Assembly (NCBI GenBank): GCA_029245955.1
Contig: JAQWOH010000025.1
Location: 1-64,000, forward strand
Direction of reading: 5' to 3'
DNA length: 64,000 nt
DNA from: Fuerstiella sp.
GTDB taxonomy: Bacteria; Planctomycetota; Planctomycetia; Planctomycetales; Planctomycetaceae
Shown here: positions 1-8,373 of the stretch, piece by piece
Numbering within the stretch: the stretch's first letter is position 1
How the letters are laid out: every line of letters starts with the position of its first letter
Made by a program: the position numbers and the translations under genes
The notes under the pieces: generated by a model
What the model saw: the letters and a program-made list of their open reading frames with translations, nothing else
Databases searched by the model: none
Told to the model about the DNA's origin: nothing

Positions 1-100
1 CATCGAGCCTGAGGATGATACTGAGATCGTCGCCGGCAGGATCGAGTGCCGTGAGCGACTCGGTGGCATGCTGAAGTACTACCACCGACGAGCAGCCTGA
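1..100 (+). pseudogene. Transposase (integrase-core) C-terminal end, cut by window edge
   Basis: The frame starting at base 2 reads 32 residues ending GGMLKYYHRRAA and a stop at 98-100. This matches almost residue for residue the C-terminus of the minus-strand ORF at 30378-30872, which carries a DDE integrase-core motif set. The two DNA segments agree at about 87% of bases by eye, and shared sequence continues past the stop (for example gcactcaccgtg near 143-154). Only the end is visible, so it could belong to an intact transposase left of the window. Together with the inverted relative at 30378 it brackets the 30-kb block between them. Confidence 0.75.
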
Positions 101-644
101 CGTCGGAGCTGCACCGAATCGTGGTCATTCTGCGGTGAAGGTGCGCACTCACCGTGAATCGACACCAATTCCACGGTCAGTGGTCGCTATCTCTGGCCGA
201 CGCACGGCCGAAATCGCGAACGATTTCTGTTTCTAACACCTGATTGTCAAAGAGCTTTGCCGTCGGTTCAGTTTTTCGACCCTACGGGTGCCGAGAGGTG
301 AAATCAAGCGGCGGAGATGAGAGACTTTGGTGAGCCATAAGTCCCGTGTTTTACGGCGTCTTGAGTTCGGCGGAGTTTTTTGGCCCTACGGGACCCCGTC
401 AGCTCTGAATGAAACAACTCAACATTTTATTCAGATTGCCCAAGGCAGCCCCGCAAACCGCAACTCGGACTAAAAACTCACGGCCTCTACGGGAAGCTTA
501 AGTCATGACAACATGTCCCGGCCCGCCTCGATCAGCAGCCGTTCTCAACGTGTTCGGACAACTTAACGGTCACGACTGATTCGAACCGCTCGACAGCGTC
601 TGTTTCGACCGACCGCTGAAAAAGGGGGCTTCAGGTGAAGTCCA
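101..644. other. Intergenic stretch, no gene seen
   Basis: About 540 bases lie between the transposase end and the stop of the DUF1501 gene. The first ~60 bases still resemble the sequence that follows the related transposase near 30320-30377, so they probably belong to the end of that element. The rest holds no convincing ORF, tRNA or terminator. The short motif CCTACGGG recurs in it, near 281 and 383, without a known meaning. Confidence 0.5.
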
Positions 645-2108
645 CTACGCGAGAACGGATTGAACGACTTTCGCGCCGGTGACTTCGGGGTCGGTGAGGC
701 GTTCCTGGCGGCCCTTGTGCAGGAACTTCAGCTTGCGATGGTCGATCCCGAGCTGGTGAAAGATCGTCGCGTGCAGGTCCGGGACGCTGACGCGGTCTTC
801 AATGGCTTTGTACCCGAACTCGTCGGTAGCGCCGTGAGTATACCCCGCTTTGAATCCGCCTCCGGCCATCAGCGTTGTGAAGGCGTTGCGGTTATGGTCG
901 CGCCCGTCAGCTCCCTCAGTGATCGGGATACGACCAAACTCGCCCGTCCACATGACGATCACTTCGTCGAGCAGGCCGCGTTGTTGCAGATCGCGAATCA
1001 AAGCAGCCGTCGGCTGGTCAACCATGCTCGCGATTGTCTGGATTCCGCTTTTCAATCCGCCATGGGAGTCCCATGGCTGAAAGCTTGGCTTGAGTGGCGG
1101 GAAAACCTGGACATATCGGACTCCGCTTTCCACCAGACGCCGCGCCATCAGACAACGCATGCCGTAGGCGGCTGTGGTGGGATTGTCGAGGCCGTACATC
1201 TCGCGTGTAGCCGGGGTTTCGGACGACAGATCGAGGATGTTGCCGGCGGCCAATTGCATTCGTGCGGCGAGTTCGAAGTTCTGAATCCGCGCTTCGAGAT
1301 CCAGCTCGCGCGGGTGCAATTCGGCGTGCTTCTGGTTGAGTCGCTTCAGCAGGTCCAGCGATCCTGCCTGCACGCCAGCCGGTCGTTGCTTTGATGGATA
1401 CAGATAATGCACGGCGTTGCCGCCCGTGTTCAATTCCGTACCCTGATACAAAGCCGGCATCCAGCCGCTCGACCAAACGGCTTTACCCGACGTGTTGTAG
1501 CCGGCCGGATCCCGAAGCACGATGTAACCAGGCAGGTCCTGGTTTTCGCTGCCGAGTCCGTACGTGATCCACGACCCCAGTGCTGGATAACCGAAAAACG
1601 GCTTGCCCGACTGAAACATGCTGATCGCGAACGGGTGATTGTTATTTACCGTATGCATGGAACGAATCATGCACCAGACATCAGCCAGCCCGGCCATGTG
1701 CGGCAGCGGAGAACCGAAATTCATACCGCTGTCGCCGTGCGGTTTGATCTCAAACTGTGGCGGGAAGATGACGTTCTTATTACCAAGCTGAAACGTCTCG
1801 ACATCACCAGGATGCGGCTTACCAGCCTGCCGTGACAGCTCCGGTTTTGGATCGAAAAGGTCCATCTGAGACGGACCTCCGTTTTGAAAGAGCTGGATAA
1901 CGGCTCTGGCTCCTGGCCGAAAATGAGTCTCGCGCGGCTTCATGTCGAAGCGCGTTCTTTGCGGCTGGTCTGACTCATGAGACTCAGCTTCAGCGTGGAG
2001 CATTCCCTGCATTGCGAGTCCGCTCAGACTCATGGCGCAGGATGTCAGAGCTACTCGGCGAGAGATCGGCAGAGTTGAGGTGCTGCTACTCGACATAGAT
2101 AAACTCAT
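645..2108 (-). CDS. DUF1501 family Tat-exported protein
   Basis: A 487-residue protein of the DUF1501 family, distantly related to sulfatase/alkaline-phosphatase-fold enzymes and very common in Planctomycetes, where it is usually paired with a DUF1549/DUF1553 protein. A twin-arginine-like signal (ISRRVALTSC) lies near residues 15-25, predicting export. Family hallmarks follow: IQLFQNGGPSQMDLFDPKP, GSWITYGLGSENQDLPGYIVL, MWTGEFGRIP and GRDHN. The gene starts inside the end of the upstream DUF1549/DUF1553 gene (23-base overlap). An alternative ATG at 2096, still overlapping that gene's stop, is equally plausible. The two are surely cotranscribed. The true reaction of the family is unknown; a role in polysaccharide or sulfated-substrate catabolism is inference from neighbours. 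Confidence 0.9.
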   Translation of the reverse strand: MSLSMSSSSTSTLPISRRVALTSCAMSLSGLAMQGMLHAEAESHESDQPQRTRFDMKPRETHFRPGARAVIQLFQNGGPSQMDLFDPKPELSRQAGKPHPGDVETFQLGNKNVIFPPQFEIKPHGDSGMNFGSPLPHMAGLADVWCMIRSMHTVNNNHPFAISMFQSGKPFFGYPALGSWITYGLGSENQDLPGYIVLRDPAGYNTSGKAVWSSGWMPALYQGTELNTGGNAVHYLYPSKQRPAGVQAGSLDLLKRLNQKHAELHPRELDLEARIQNFELAARMQLAAGNILDLSSETPATREMYGLDNPTTAAYGMRCLMARRLVESGVRYVQVFPPLKPSFQPWDSHGGLKSGIQTIASMVDQPTAALIRDLQQRGLLDEVIVMWTGEFGRIPITEGADGRDHNRNAFTTLMAGGGFKAGYTHGATDEFGYKAIEDRVSVPDLHATIFHQLGIDHRKLKFLHKGRQERLTDPEVTGAKVVQSVLA

Positions 2109-5100
2109 TCGTGCACAGGAGCATGTGGCACAGATCGGCTATAGCCAGCTGCCCGGCCTCGGACGGATTCGTCTGCTGCCACATTGCTGTCTGTTCGGCA
2201 AGGAACTGTTCGCATGCCTGATATTCGTCGTCCGTCGGACGTCGACCGACGACGTTTTGCCAGGCAAGCGTGATCAATTTTCTCTTCTCAGTGCCGGCTG
2301 CCTTCACAAGTCGATCGCCTGTGTCCTTCGCGGCATGAATGACAAAATCGCTGTTGAGCTGCGCGAACGACTGCAGCACGGTGGTGGAGTTCATGCGTCG
2401 CGTGCAGTTGACCGCCATGATCGGCGAGTCAAAGATCTCCAGGAATTTCAGCGGGTAAACTCGCCGGGCAAAAATGTAAACACTGCGGCGGTTGTGTCCA
2501 TTGCCGCTCGGTCCGGGTTCGACCATTGAGAGGCCACTGGCAGGTTTGGTTACTGACACAGGCGGCCCGAATGCCTTTCGATTCAAACGGCCGCTCACGG
2601 CCAGAACGGCGTCACGGATGATCTCCGATTCGAGTCGGTTCAGATTCTGTCGCCAGAGCAGCGTGTTGCCCGAATCGATTTCTTCGGCCCGGTCCGACGT
2701 ACGGCGAGACGCCTGCCGCCAGGCTCGCGAGTTCAGCACCAGTCGGTGCATGTGCTTCAGGCTCCAGCCGTTTTCCTGGAATTCAACTGCCAGCCAGTCG
2801 AGCAGTTCGGGATGAGTCGGCCGGGCCCCGTTGCGTCCGAAGTCACCCGGAGTCGCGACAATCACCGAACCGAAGTGATGCATCCACAACCGGTTCATGA
2901 TCACGCGGGCTGTCATGGGGTTCTCACGTGACGTGATCCACTTCGCGAGTGCCAGACGTCGACCGGCCGTCGATGGCGGCAGATTCAACGCGGGCGATTC
3001 AGAAGAATTCGCAGCAGCCGTCGCCAGGATTTCGGGGACTTCAGCCACGACGGGAATGCCGGGCTTGAAACAGTCACCGCGACGCAGAACGCGCGACGCA
3101 TGTGACGTCTCGACATCGAACAGGGCCTGGATCTTTCCGTACGACTTCTTTGATGCGTTGAGCTTTGCGATCTGATCGTTGAGTTCTGCGATCTGTTTCT
3201 GATCAGCTTCCTCGCCGACTTTCTGAAGCTCGGCAACTCTGGTCTGAAGCTGTTTGACCTGAGCATCGACGCCTGCGTTGTGTTGATCGATCTCTGCCCG
3301 GCTTTTGGGGCCGACATCCGGAATCCAGCGATCCTGAGGCTTCAGCCAGTTGTTGACATTGTACGACGACTCAAAGCTCGCCATCAGACGGTAGTAGTCT
3401 CGCTGGCTGATCGGGTCGTATTTGTGGTTATGACAGCGGGCACACTCAAACGTCATCCCCAGCAGGCTGGTCGAGACCATCGACATCATGTCGTACAGCA
3501 CTTCGTAGCGGCGGTCGATGCCGTACTGCGGCTCGGAGGTGTGGTCTTCGATGTTTCGCAGATATCCGGTCGCGATGACTTTCTCTGCGATCTCCGGAGT
3601 CCACTCTGTCGTGTTGCGCCAGTCGACCATTTCATCGCCGGCGAGCTGTTCTTCAATAAACTGATCCCACGGCTTGTCTTCGTTGAATGACCGAATGATG
3701 TAGTCGCGGTAGCGCCACATCCCTTCGTTGGGATAGAGCGTCGTGGCATCGCCGTCGTAAAGCCGCACGTCGACATAACCGACCGTGTCCATCCAGTGAC
3801 GGCCCCAGCGTTCTCCATACCGCGGTGATTCCAGCAGCGAATCAACAAGCTTTGCCCATGCTGCGTCAGGATCGTCGCCGGCTGCTTTTTCGGCCAGCCA
3901 GGCATCGACCTGCTGCGGCGTCGGCGGGAGTCCGATCAGGTCGAAGTACAAACGGCGAACCAGCACTTCGTCGGATGCCATTGGTGAGAAACTCAACCCG
4001 CGTTCTTCAAGCCGCTGCAGCAGTAACTCGTCAATCGGTGTTGCTGCCAGGTCTGCCTGCTTCACGTCTGGACGAGCAGGACGTTCCGGGATTCGATACG
4101 CCCAGTGCTCGCGATCTTTATTCGTGACGAACGGTCGGGGTTGAACGTTTGAGATGTCTTCCGTCGACCGGGCGCCGCCGTCGATCCAGCGTCGAATCAG
4201 CGACCGGGCTTTGCGCGAGAGCGGCTCGGACCCTGCCGGCGGCATCTCGCCACCGTCGATCATCGTCCACAGATAACTGTGTGACGCTTTGCCGGGAGTC
4301 AGCGACGATCCGCTTTCGCCACCGTGGATCATCGCAGACACGGTTTGCAGATCGAGCCCCGCTTCCTTCGCGTCGGCCCCGTGGCAGTCTCCGCAATGAG
4401 CCGTCAGCAGCGGACGGATGTCTGTTTCGAACTCAGGTGGCGGAGGCAGCGTCGCTCCCGCCATTGTGATGGTGAGGTCCAGAATCGTGGCGTCACCGTG
4501 ATGCGGTGTGGCCGTTCCGTCAGCTTTGCTGTCAACAATGAAGTAGAACCAGTCGCCGGTCAACACTTCCAAGTTGTTTACTTCGAACGGAGAAATGCCA
4601 CCGTTGACTTTGTCGTCCGACACGCCCTGCGCGAGCGTCTCAGGCTTGAACCCGGTCGTCAGATCAGGAGCCGTTCCGCGCTCGACATACCAGTTGACCT
4701 GCGAGTTATTCCCACAGCATGTCTGGCGATTGTTGAACGATCCGCGGATTGCGACTCGCCCGTCAAACGGACTGCGCCACCCCAGCACGACTGCATGATC
4801 CGGGCCCGGAGCGAGTATCAGTTCGCCCTGTTTCATGGCGCAGTCAATGGTGTATGTTTGCGTGACACCCGCGATGAATGGAGCGAGCGCTGTTGGCTTG
4901 GTGCGAAAGACTGCGCCCCTGACCGGCACGCCGAACAGATCGCTTCCCGATAGGTCCAGCGGCGCATATCTGCCGTCATGCGCCCACGTCCGTGAGGCGA
5001 CAGCACCTTTCGAGTTGGTCGTTCGCAGAAGAAACCACGACTCGTAGCCGTATTCGTCAATGAGCGTGCTCGCTTCAGTCAGATCCGCGTCACTGACGGC

Positions 5101-5223
5101 TGATCCAGGCAGCGTCCAGACAATCTTCTCGGGAACGTCTGCGGCATCCACCAGCGCAGCGTCAAGAAGAATTGAAGCGAATAGGATCGCAACCGTTATT
5201 ATCTGCGTCGGCAAGCGTGTCAT
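2086..5223 (-). CDS. PSCyt1-DUF1549-DUF1553 secreted c-type cytochrome protein
   Basis: About 1045 residues. I start at the ATG at 5221-5223 because it gives a clean signal peptide (MTRLPTQIITVAILFASILL, cleaved near AAD); the longer ORF to 5286 adds a non-signal leader. A planctomycete cytochrome c motif CGDCH is at residues 277-281, with GGEMPPAG downstream. The DUF1549 domain follows (YGERWGRHWMDTVGYVD; CARCHNHKYDPIS, a second CxxCH) and then DUF1553 (NRLWMHHFG, TPGDFGRNG). A coiled-coil-like stretch (QLQTRVAELQK) lies between them. Unusually, some 250 residues come before the first haem motif, including a Cys/Asn-rich segment that looks like a beta-sandwich binding module. The protein is probably periplasmic and redox-active; its partner is the DUF1501 protein at 645-2108. 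Confidence 0.9.
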   Translation of the reverse strand: MTRLPTQIITVAILFASILLDAALVDAADVPEKIVWTLPGSAVSDADLTEASTLIDEYGYESWFLLRTTNSKGAVASRTWAHDGRYAPLDLSGSDLFGVPVRGAVFRTKPTALAPFIAGVTQTYTIDCAMKQGELILAPGPDHAVVLGWRSPFDGRVAIRGSFNNRQTCCGNNSQVNWYVERGTAPDLTTGFKPETLAQGVSDDKVNGGISPFEVNNLEVLTGDWFYFIVDSKADGTATPHHGDATILDLTITMAGATLPPPPEFETDIRPLLTAHCGDCHGADAKEAGLDLQTVSAMIHGGESGSSLTPGKASHSYLWTMIDGGEMPPAGSEPLSRKARSLIRRWIDGGARSTEDISNVQPRPFVTNKDREHWAYRIPERPARPDVKQADLAATPIDELLLQRLEERGLSFSPMASDEVLVRRLYFDLIGLPPTPQQVDAWLAEKAAGDDPDAAWAKLVDSLLESPRYGERWGRHWMDTVGYVDVRLYDGDATTLYPNEGMWRYRDYIIRSFNEDKPWDQFIEEQLAGDEMVDWRNTTEWTPEIAEKVIATGYLRNIEDHTSEPQYGIDRRYEVLYDMMSMVSTSLLGMTFECARCHNHKYDPISQRDYYRLMASFESSYNVNNWLKPQDRWIPDVGPKSRAEIDQHNAGVDAQVKQLQTRVAELQKVGEEADQKQIAELNDQIAKLNASKKSYGKIQALFDVETSHASRVLRRGDCFKPGIPVVAEVPEILATAAANSSESPALNLPPSTAGRRLALAKWITSRENPMTARVIMNRLWMHHFGSVIVATPGDFGRNGARPTHPELLDWLAVEFQENGWSLKHMHRLVLNSRAWRQASRRTSDRAEEIDSGNTLLWRQNLNRLESEIIRDAVLAVSGRLNRKAFGPPVSVTKPASGLSMVEPGPSGNGHNRRSVYIFARRVYPLKFLEIFDSPIMAVNCTRRMNSTTVLQSFAQLNSDFVIHAAKDTGDRLVKAAGTEKRKLITLAWQNVVGRRPTDDEYQACEQFLAEQTAMWQQTNPSEAGQLAIADLCHMLLCTNEFIYVE

Positions 5224-5394
5224 CTGTCGGTACTTGAAATGGTAACTGGACCGTCCGTGACCAAGAGTACTCAGTATACCTGGCATCGCTGGTCCGGCAC
5301 ACCTTTACGAATTCTGAAAAGCGTCACGATCCAGGATATGCTCAAACGATGATTGTGGGATTGCCAAGTCGTGGGATACTCAATTGACGACGCG

Positions 5395-6591
5395 TCAGGG
5401 TACCGGCTGCCAGTGTGGCCACATGGCTGCGTGACCGCGTTCCAGTTCTGTTATCTGTGTCTCGCTGTCATTGATCAGGTCCCGAACAAACAACTGTCGC
5501 ACTCCGTCACGCTTCGAGCCGTACAGCAGCCAGCGGCCGTCGGCCGACGGGGTGATGTGGTAGTGCAGCGTGAGGGGAGGGGACTTCGTGAGCTGTCTGA
5601 TTTTGCCATCAAGTGACGTTTGAAACAACTCGACATTGTCACCGACCGTGACCGTGTAGAAAACAGACTTGCCGTCCGCCGACCAGACGGGGATGTCGCT
5701 GCTTCCCTCGTGAAAGTCAGCCACATCAAGGAACAGAATCCATCCTTGATACCCATTGAGGTCAGCGAGCTTTCGCAGATCGGTCCCGTTTCGCCGCACG
5801 ACGTATGGGTTGCTGCGACCGTGCACTCCGCTGACAAACAGCAGCCACTGTCCGTCGGCCGACCAACGAGGGGCAAAGTTGAATGGATTTCCCGTCTCGA
5901 TGTGCCTGCGATTCGTACCGTCGGCGGATGCGATGTAAACCTGATAGTTCTCGTGATAGCTGATCAGCTCGCCATCGGGTGACGCGCTGTACCCATATGT
6001 GAATCCGGTTCCCTCGCCCGAAACGTCGCGTTTGTTGCGGCCGACCACGTCCATCACGAACGGCTTTGACACACCGTTGATCAACGACGTCATCAGTAGT
6101 CGCTTGCCGTCCGGACTAAATGCCACGCTGTTGTAGTGGCTGACGCGATCAACCGCGGTCACGTTCAGAATGGTGCCCGTGGCAAGCTCAACGAGATTCG
6201 AATCGAGCTGCCACTTGTCCGGCAACATGCGAAAACGCCGGTGTTCCTCTTCCCATTTCGCATTCTCTGGATCCTGCCAGCCGCGCGAGACGATGGCCTG
6301 TCTGCCATCGGGTGACCAACCTGCAAACTGAGTCCACGCATTGGGATCATCAACAAGGTTTTTTGCAACGAGTTGCCGTTCACTGCCGTTGGCTTTCACC
6401 GTCATGGCGCGCATTGTGCGGACATTTGCGTGTCGGCCACGCGGCAGGTCTGTGCGCAGCATGGTGTAACCAATGACTCGGTCAGTTGGTTGTGGTTCAA
6501 TTGCGTCGAGAGTGACTGGCAGCGCAAGCCAGCAGGCTGTGAGAGCAAAAACAAAGGTTGTACGATCGAAAATGGCTGTCATCGCGAGCAT
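5395..6591 (-). CDS. Exported TolB/PD40-type beta-propeller protein
   Basis: About 398 residues. I place the start at the ATG at 6591 (MLAMTAIFDRTTFVFALTAC), giving an N-terminal signal or anchor; the open frame extends to 6681 but would lack a usable signal. At least five repeats carry the PD40 signature: FAGWSPDGRQAIVS, SVAFSPDGKRLLM, YSASPDGELISY, FAPRWSADGQWLLF, IPVWSADGKSVFY and ITPSADGRWLLY. These predict a six-bladed propeller like the C-terminal part of TolB. No enzyme domain follows. It is transcribed divergently from the isomerase gene at 6681 across about 90 bases, which probably hold both promoters. Binding or scaffolding is likely; the ligand is unknown. Confidence 0.85.
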   Translation of the reverse strand: MLAMTAIFDRTTFVFALTACWLALPVTLDAIEPQPTDRVIGYTMLRTDLPRGRHANVRTMRAMTVKANGSERQLVAKNLVDDPNAWTQFAGWSPDGRQAIVSRGWQDPENAKWEEEHRRFRMLPDKWQLDSNLVELATGTILNVTAVDRVSHYNSVAFSPDGKRLLMTSLINGVSKPFVMDVVGRNKRDVSGEGTGFTYGYSASPDGELISYHENYQVYIASADGTNRRHIETGNPFNFAPRWSADGQWLLFVSGVHGRSNPYVVRRNGTDLRKLADLNGYQGWILFLDVADFHEGSSDIPVWSADGKSVFYTVTVGDNVELFQTSLDGKIRQLTKSPPLTLHYHITPSADGRWLLYGSKRDGVRQLFVRDLINDSETQITELERGHAAMWPHWQPVP

Positions 6592-6680
6592 CACCCATCG
6601 AAGGTCACGATTCAAAATGAACTTCCGGCATTGTACCCTTTTACCGCCGAATCTGTTGCCAACAACCCCTGGAGTCATCA

Positions 6681-7640
6681 TTGCATCGTCCCCAACTTTC
6701 TCGGCGTAGTTTAATCGCCAGTATCATCGGTGCGGGATTCACGTTATGCGGAAGGTCGAGCTTCGCCAGTGCAGCGCCACCGAAGGCCAAATGGAAAACG
6801 GCCCTCGGCATGAATGGCTTTGCCTCGGCAATTCGCAAATACAATAAAAACTGCCCGATTGAAGACGTGCTCGCGTTTGCGTCCGAGGTCGGTTTTCAGG
6901 GAGTGGAACTGGTGGAAAACTGGCCTCACACTGGTTATCCCCGATCAGAGAACACGGACGCGATCGAGAAGCTTCGCAAACAGCACGCGAAACACAATCT
7001 GCGGATGTTTTCCATTCAAACAGGAGCCGCCGCCGCTTTTTCTCCGGATGCCGCCGCCAGGAAACAATACGTCGCCATGATGCAGGATCGAGTCAAGCTG
7101 GTCAAATCACTTGGATGCTCATGTATCGGCATGTGGCCCTACGGTCCACTACAGGGACAAACAATCAAACAGGCGATTGTGCACCTGGGGCATTCATTCG
7201 CCCAGGTCGCGCGCATCGCGGATGATCATGGAATCATTGCTGCGTTTGAGATCGAGCCCCCATTTGAATTCAACAGGAAAGAACACTGGACTCAGATCCT
7301 TGACGCAGCTAATGAACCAAAACTCCGGATCATCTATGACCCCAGTCATTTCGACCTGATGAGTGGAGCAACCGGGAATCCCCACGAGATGCTACGCGAC
7401 ATTGGTGTTGAAAACGTCGGCTACGTTCACTTCACTGACACTGACGGTACTCTACGTGACGGTGCTACGTCCAAACACCTGCCTGCGGGAGACGGTCACA
7501 TCAACATTGACGCTTCCTTCCAAACGTTGATGGATGGTGGATTTGCCGGCTGGATCATGATCGATGGCTGGGAAATCCCCGATCCTTACGACGCGGGTCG
7601 AAAAGGTATTCAGTCCATTAATCGATTTCTAAGTTCCTGA
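6681..7640 (+). CDS. Tat-exported sugar phosphate isomerase/epimerase-like TIM barrel
   Basis: A 319-residue protein of the AP endonuclease 2/xylose-isomerase-like TIM-barrel family, close in style to hydroxypyruvate isomerases. The start is a TTG at 6681: it is the only start giving the twin-arginine signal SRRSLIASIIGAG, and the first in-frame ATG lies after it. Metal-site segments are visible: VGFQGVELVENW, AFEIEPPFEF, IIYDPSHFDLM, NVGYVHFTDTDG and GWIMIDGWE, providing the Glu, Asp/His, His and Glu ligands typical of the fold. Substrate is not decidable from sequence. Planctomycetes export many such isomerases, presumably acting on oligosaccharide-derived sugars in the periplasm. Confidence 0.87.
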   Translation: MHRPQLSRRSLIASIIGAGFTLCGRSSFASAAPPKAKWKTALGMNGFASAIRKYNKNCPIEDVLAFASEVGFQGVELVENWPHTGYPRSENTDAIEKLRKQHAKHNLRMFSIQTGAAAAFSPDAAARKQYVAMMQDRVKLVKSLGCSCIGMWPYGPLQGQTIKQAIVHLGHSFAQVARIADDHGIIAAFEIEPPFEFNRKEHWTQILDAANEPKLRIIYDPSHFDLMSGATGNPHEMLRDIGVENVGYVHFTDTDGTLRDGATSKHLPAGDGHINIDASFQTLMDGGFAGWIMIDGWEIPDPYDAGRKGIQSINRFLSS

Positions 7641-7837
7641 AGAGGTGCAAGGCCGACAGGTGTTCCGTTCTGAGGATGCCACTTGAGCAGGCCGAAAGTA
7701 TGGGCCAAAGTATGGGCGAAAAGAGATCTGCACCAAACGCGTGACAGTCCTTGAGCACGTGGTCAGTCTTTGAGAACGTGGTCAGTCTTTGGAAGAGACA
7801 TTCCCCTTCCGAATCCGCCACAAAAGGAAATCAAGTC
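7641..7837. repeat. Spacer with two imperfect tandem duplications
   Basis: A 12-base unit (aaagtatgggc plus c or g) is repeated at 7695-7706 and 7707-7718. A 19-base unit ending acgtggtcagtcttt is repeated at 7753-7771 and 7772-7790 with one mismatch. No gene is seen. The spacer leads into IS remnants and looks like scar sequence. Confidence 0.7.
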
Positions 7838-8049
7838 ATGCAATTTATCGGTGCAGACCTCCACAAGAAGAGTATCACGTTTTGCGTTGTAGAAGTAGTT
7901 TCCGGAAAGACGATCGTGCATCAGAGGATTCGTATATTCTGCTGCGAAACGGATCGCATCGCAGATTCTCTTGCCTCACACGCGCCGCACCAGCTCGTTG
8001 TGGAAGCTTCGATCGGTTACGAGTGGTTCGCTTCACTGGCAGAGAACAC
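7838..8049 (+). pseudogene. IS110-family transposase, N-terminal fragment
   Basis: From the ATG at 7838 the frame reads MQFIGADLHKKSITFCVVE, the canonical start of IS110-type (DEDD) transposases with the first catalytic Asp in the GxDxHK motif, and continues to EASIGYEWFASLAE. Intact members run about 320-400 residues; here only about 70 survive. Family resemblance stops around 8049, exactly where sequence resembling an IS3-family left end begins. The open frame continues a few codons to 8083, but that tail comes from the second element. Confidence 0.8.
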
Positions 8050-8263
8050 TGACCTGCCCCCGCTAACCGCGACCAGACCTTGAGTGGTAAACTCTGGGTT
8101 TGTTCACAGAAGAGGGAGGCAGAAGATGCCACATAAACGATTCAAGACAGAAGAGATTATTCAGAAGCTCCGGGAAGCGAAAGTTCTGCTTTCCCACGGT
8201 CAGCGCCGTTCCCTGACTCTCCTGCCATCGACACCGATGGCACCACCCGGCGTGTTGGATTGA
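8050..8263 (+). mobile_element. IS3-family left end with truncated orfA
   Basis: Starting at 8050 the sequence TGACCTGCCCCCG looks like the terminal inverted repeat of IS3-family elements. An ATG at 8126 opens a 45-codon frame whose first 26 residues (MPHKRFKTEEIIQKLREAKV, then LLSHGQ) match the helix-turn-helix start of IS3 orfA proteins. After residue 26 the match ends abruptly (about 8203) and the frame closes at 8261-8263. orfB and the right end are absent. The element therefore inserted into the IS110 copy and was later deleted from its right side. Confidence 0.75.
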
Positions 8264-8373
8264 AGTAGGTGTTAGAGCGTCCGGTAGACGAGAATCTACC
8301 TGCCACTGTCATGACTGAATAAAGCGAGACATCCATCTACCTGAAGAAGGTGAAAGTCGCAGGAATAACCGGC

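Noticed and set aside
100-650. Second attachment site (copy of the tRNA-Val 3' end) at the left of the island
   Set aside because: I looked for the tRNA 3' sequence here and did not see it; it may lie outside the window.
1060-1076. Palindrome CCATGGG-agt-CCCATGG
   Set aside because: It lies within the DUF1501 coding sequence, over conserved residues around WDSHGG, and needs no other explanation.
660-1394. Plus-strand 244-codon ORF opposite the DUF1501 gene
   Set aside because: It is the antisense shadow of a well-conserved gene and shows no family resemblance of its own.
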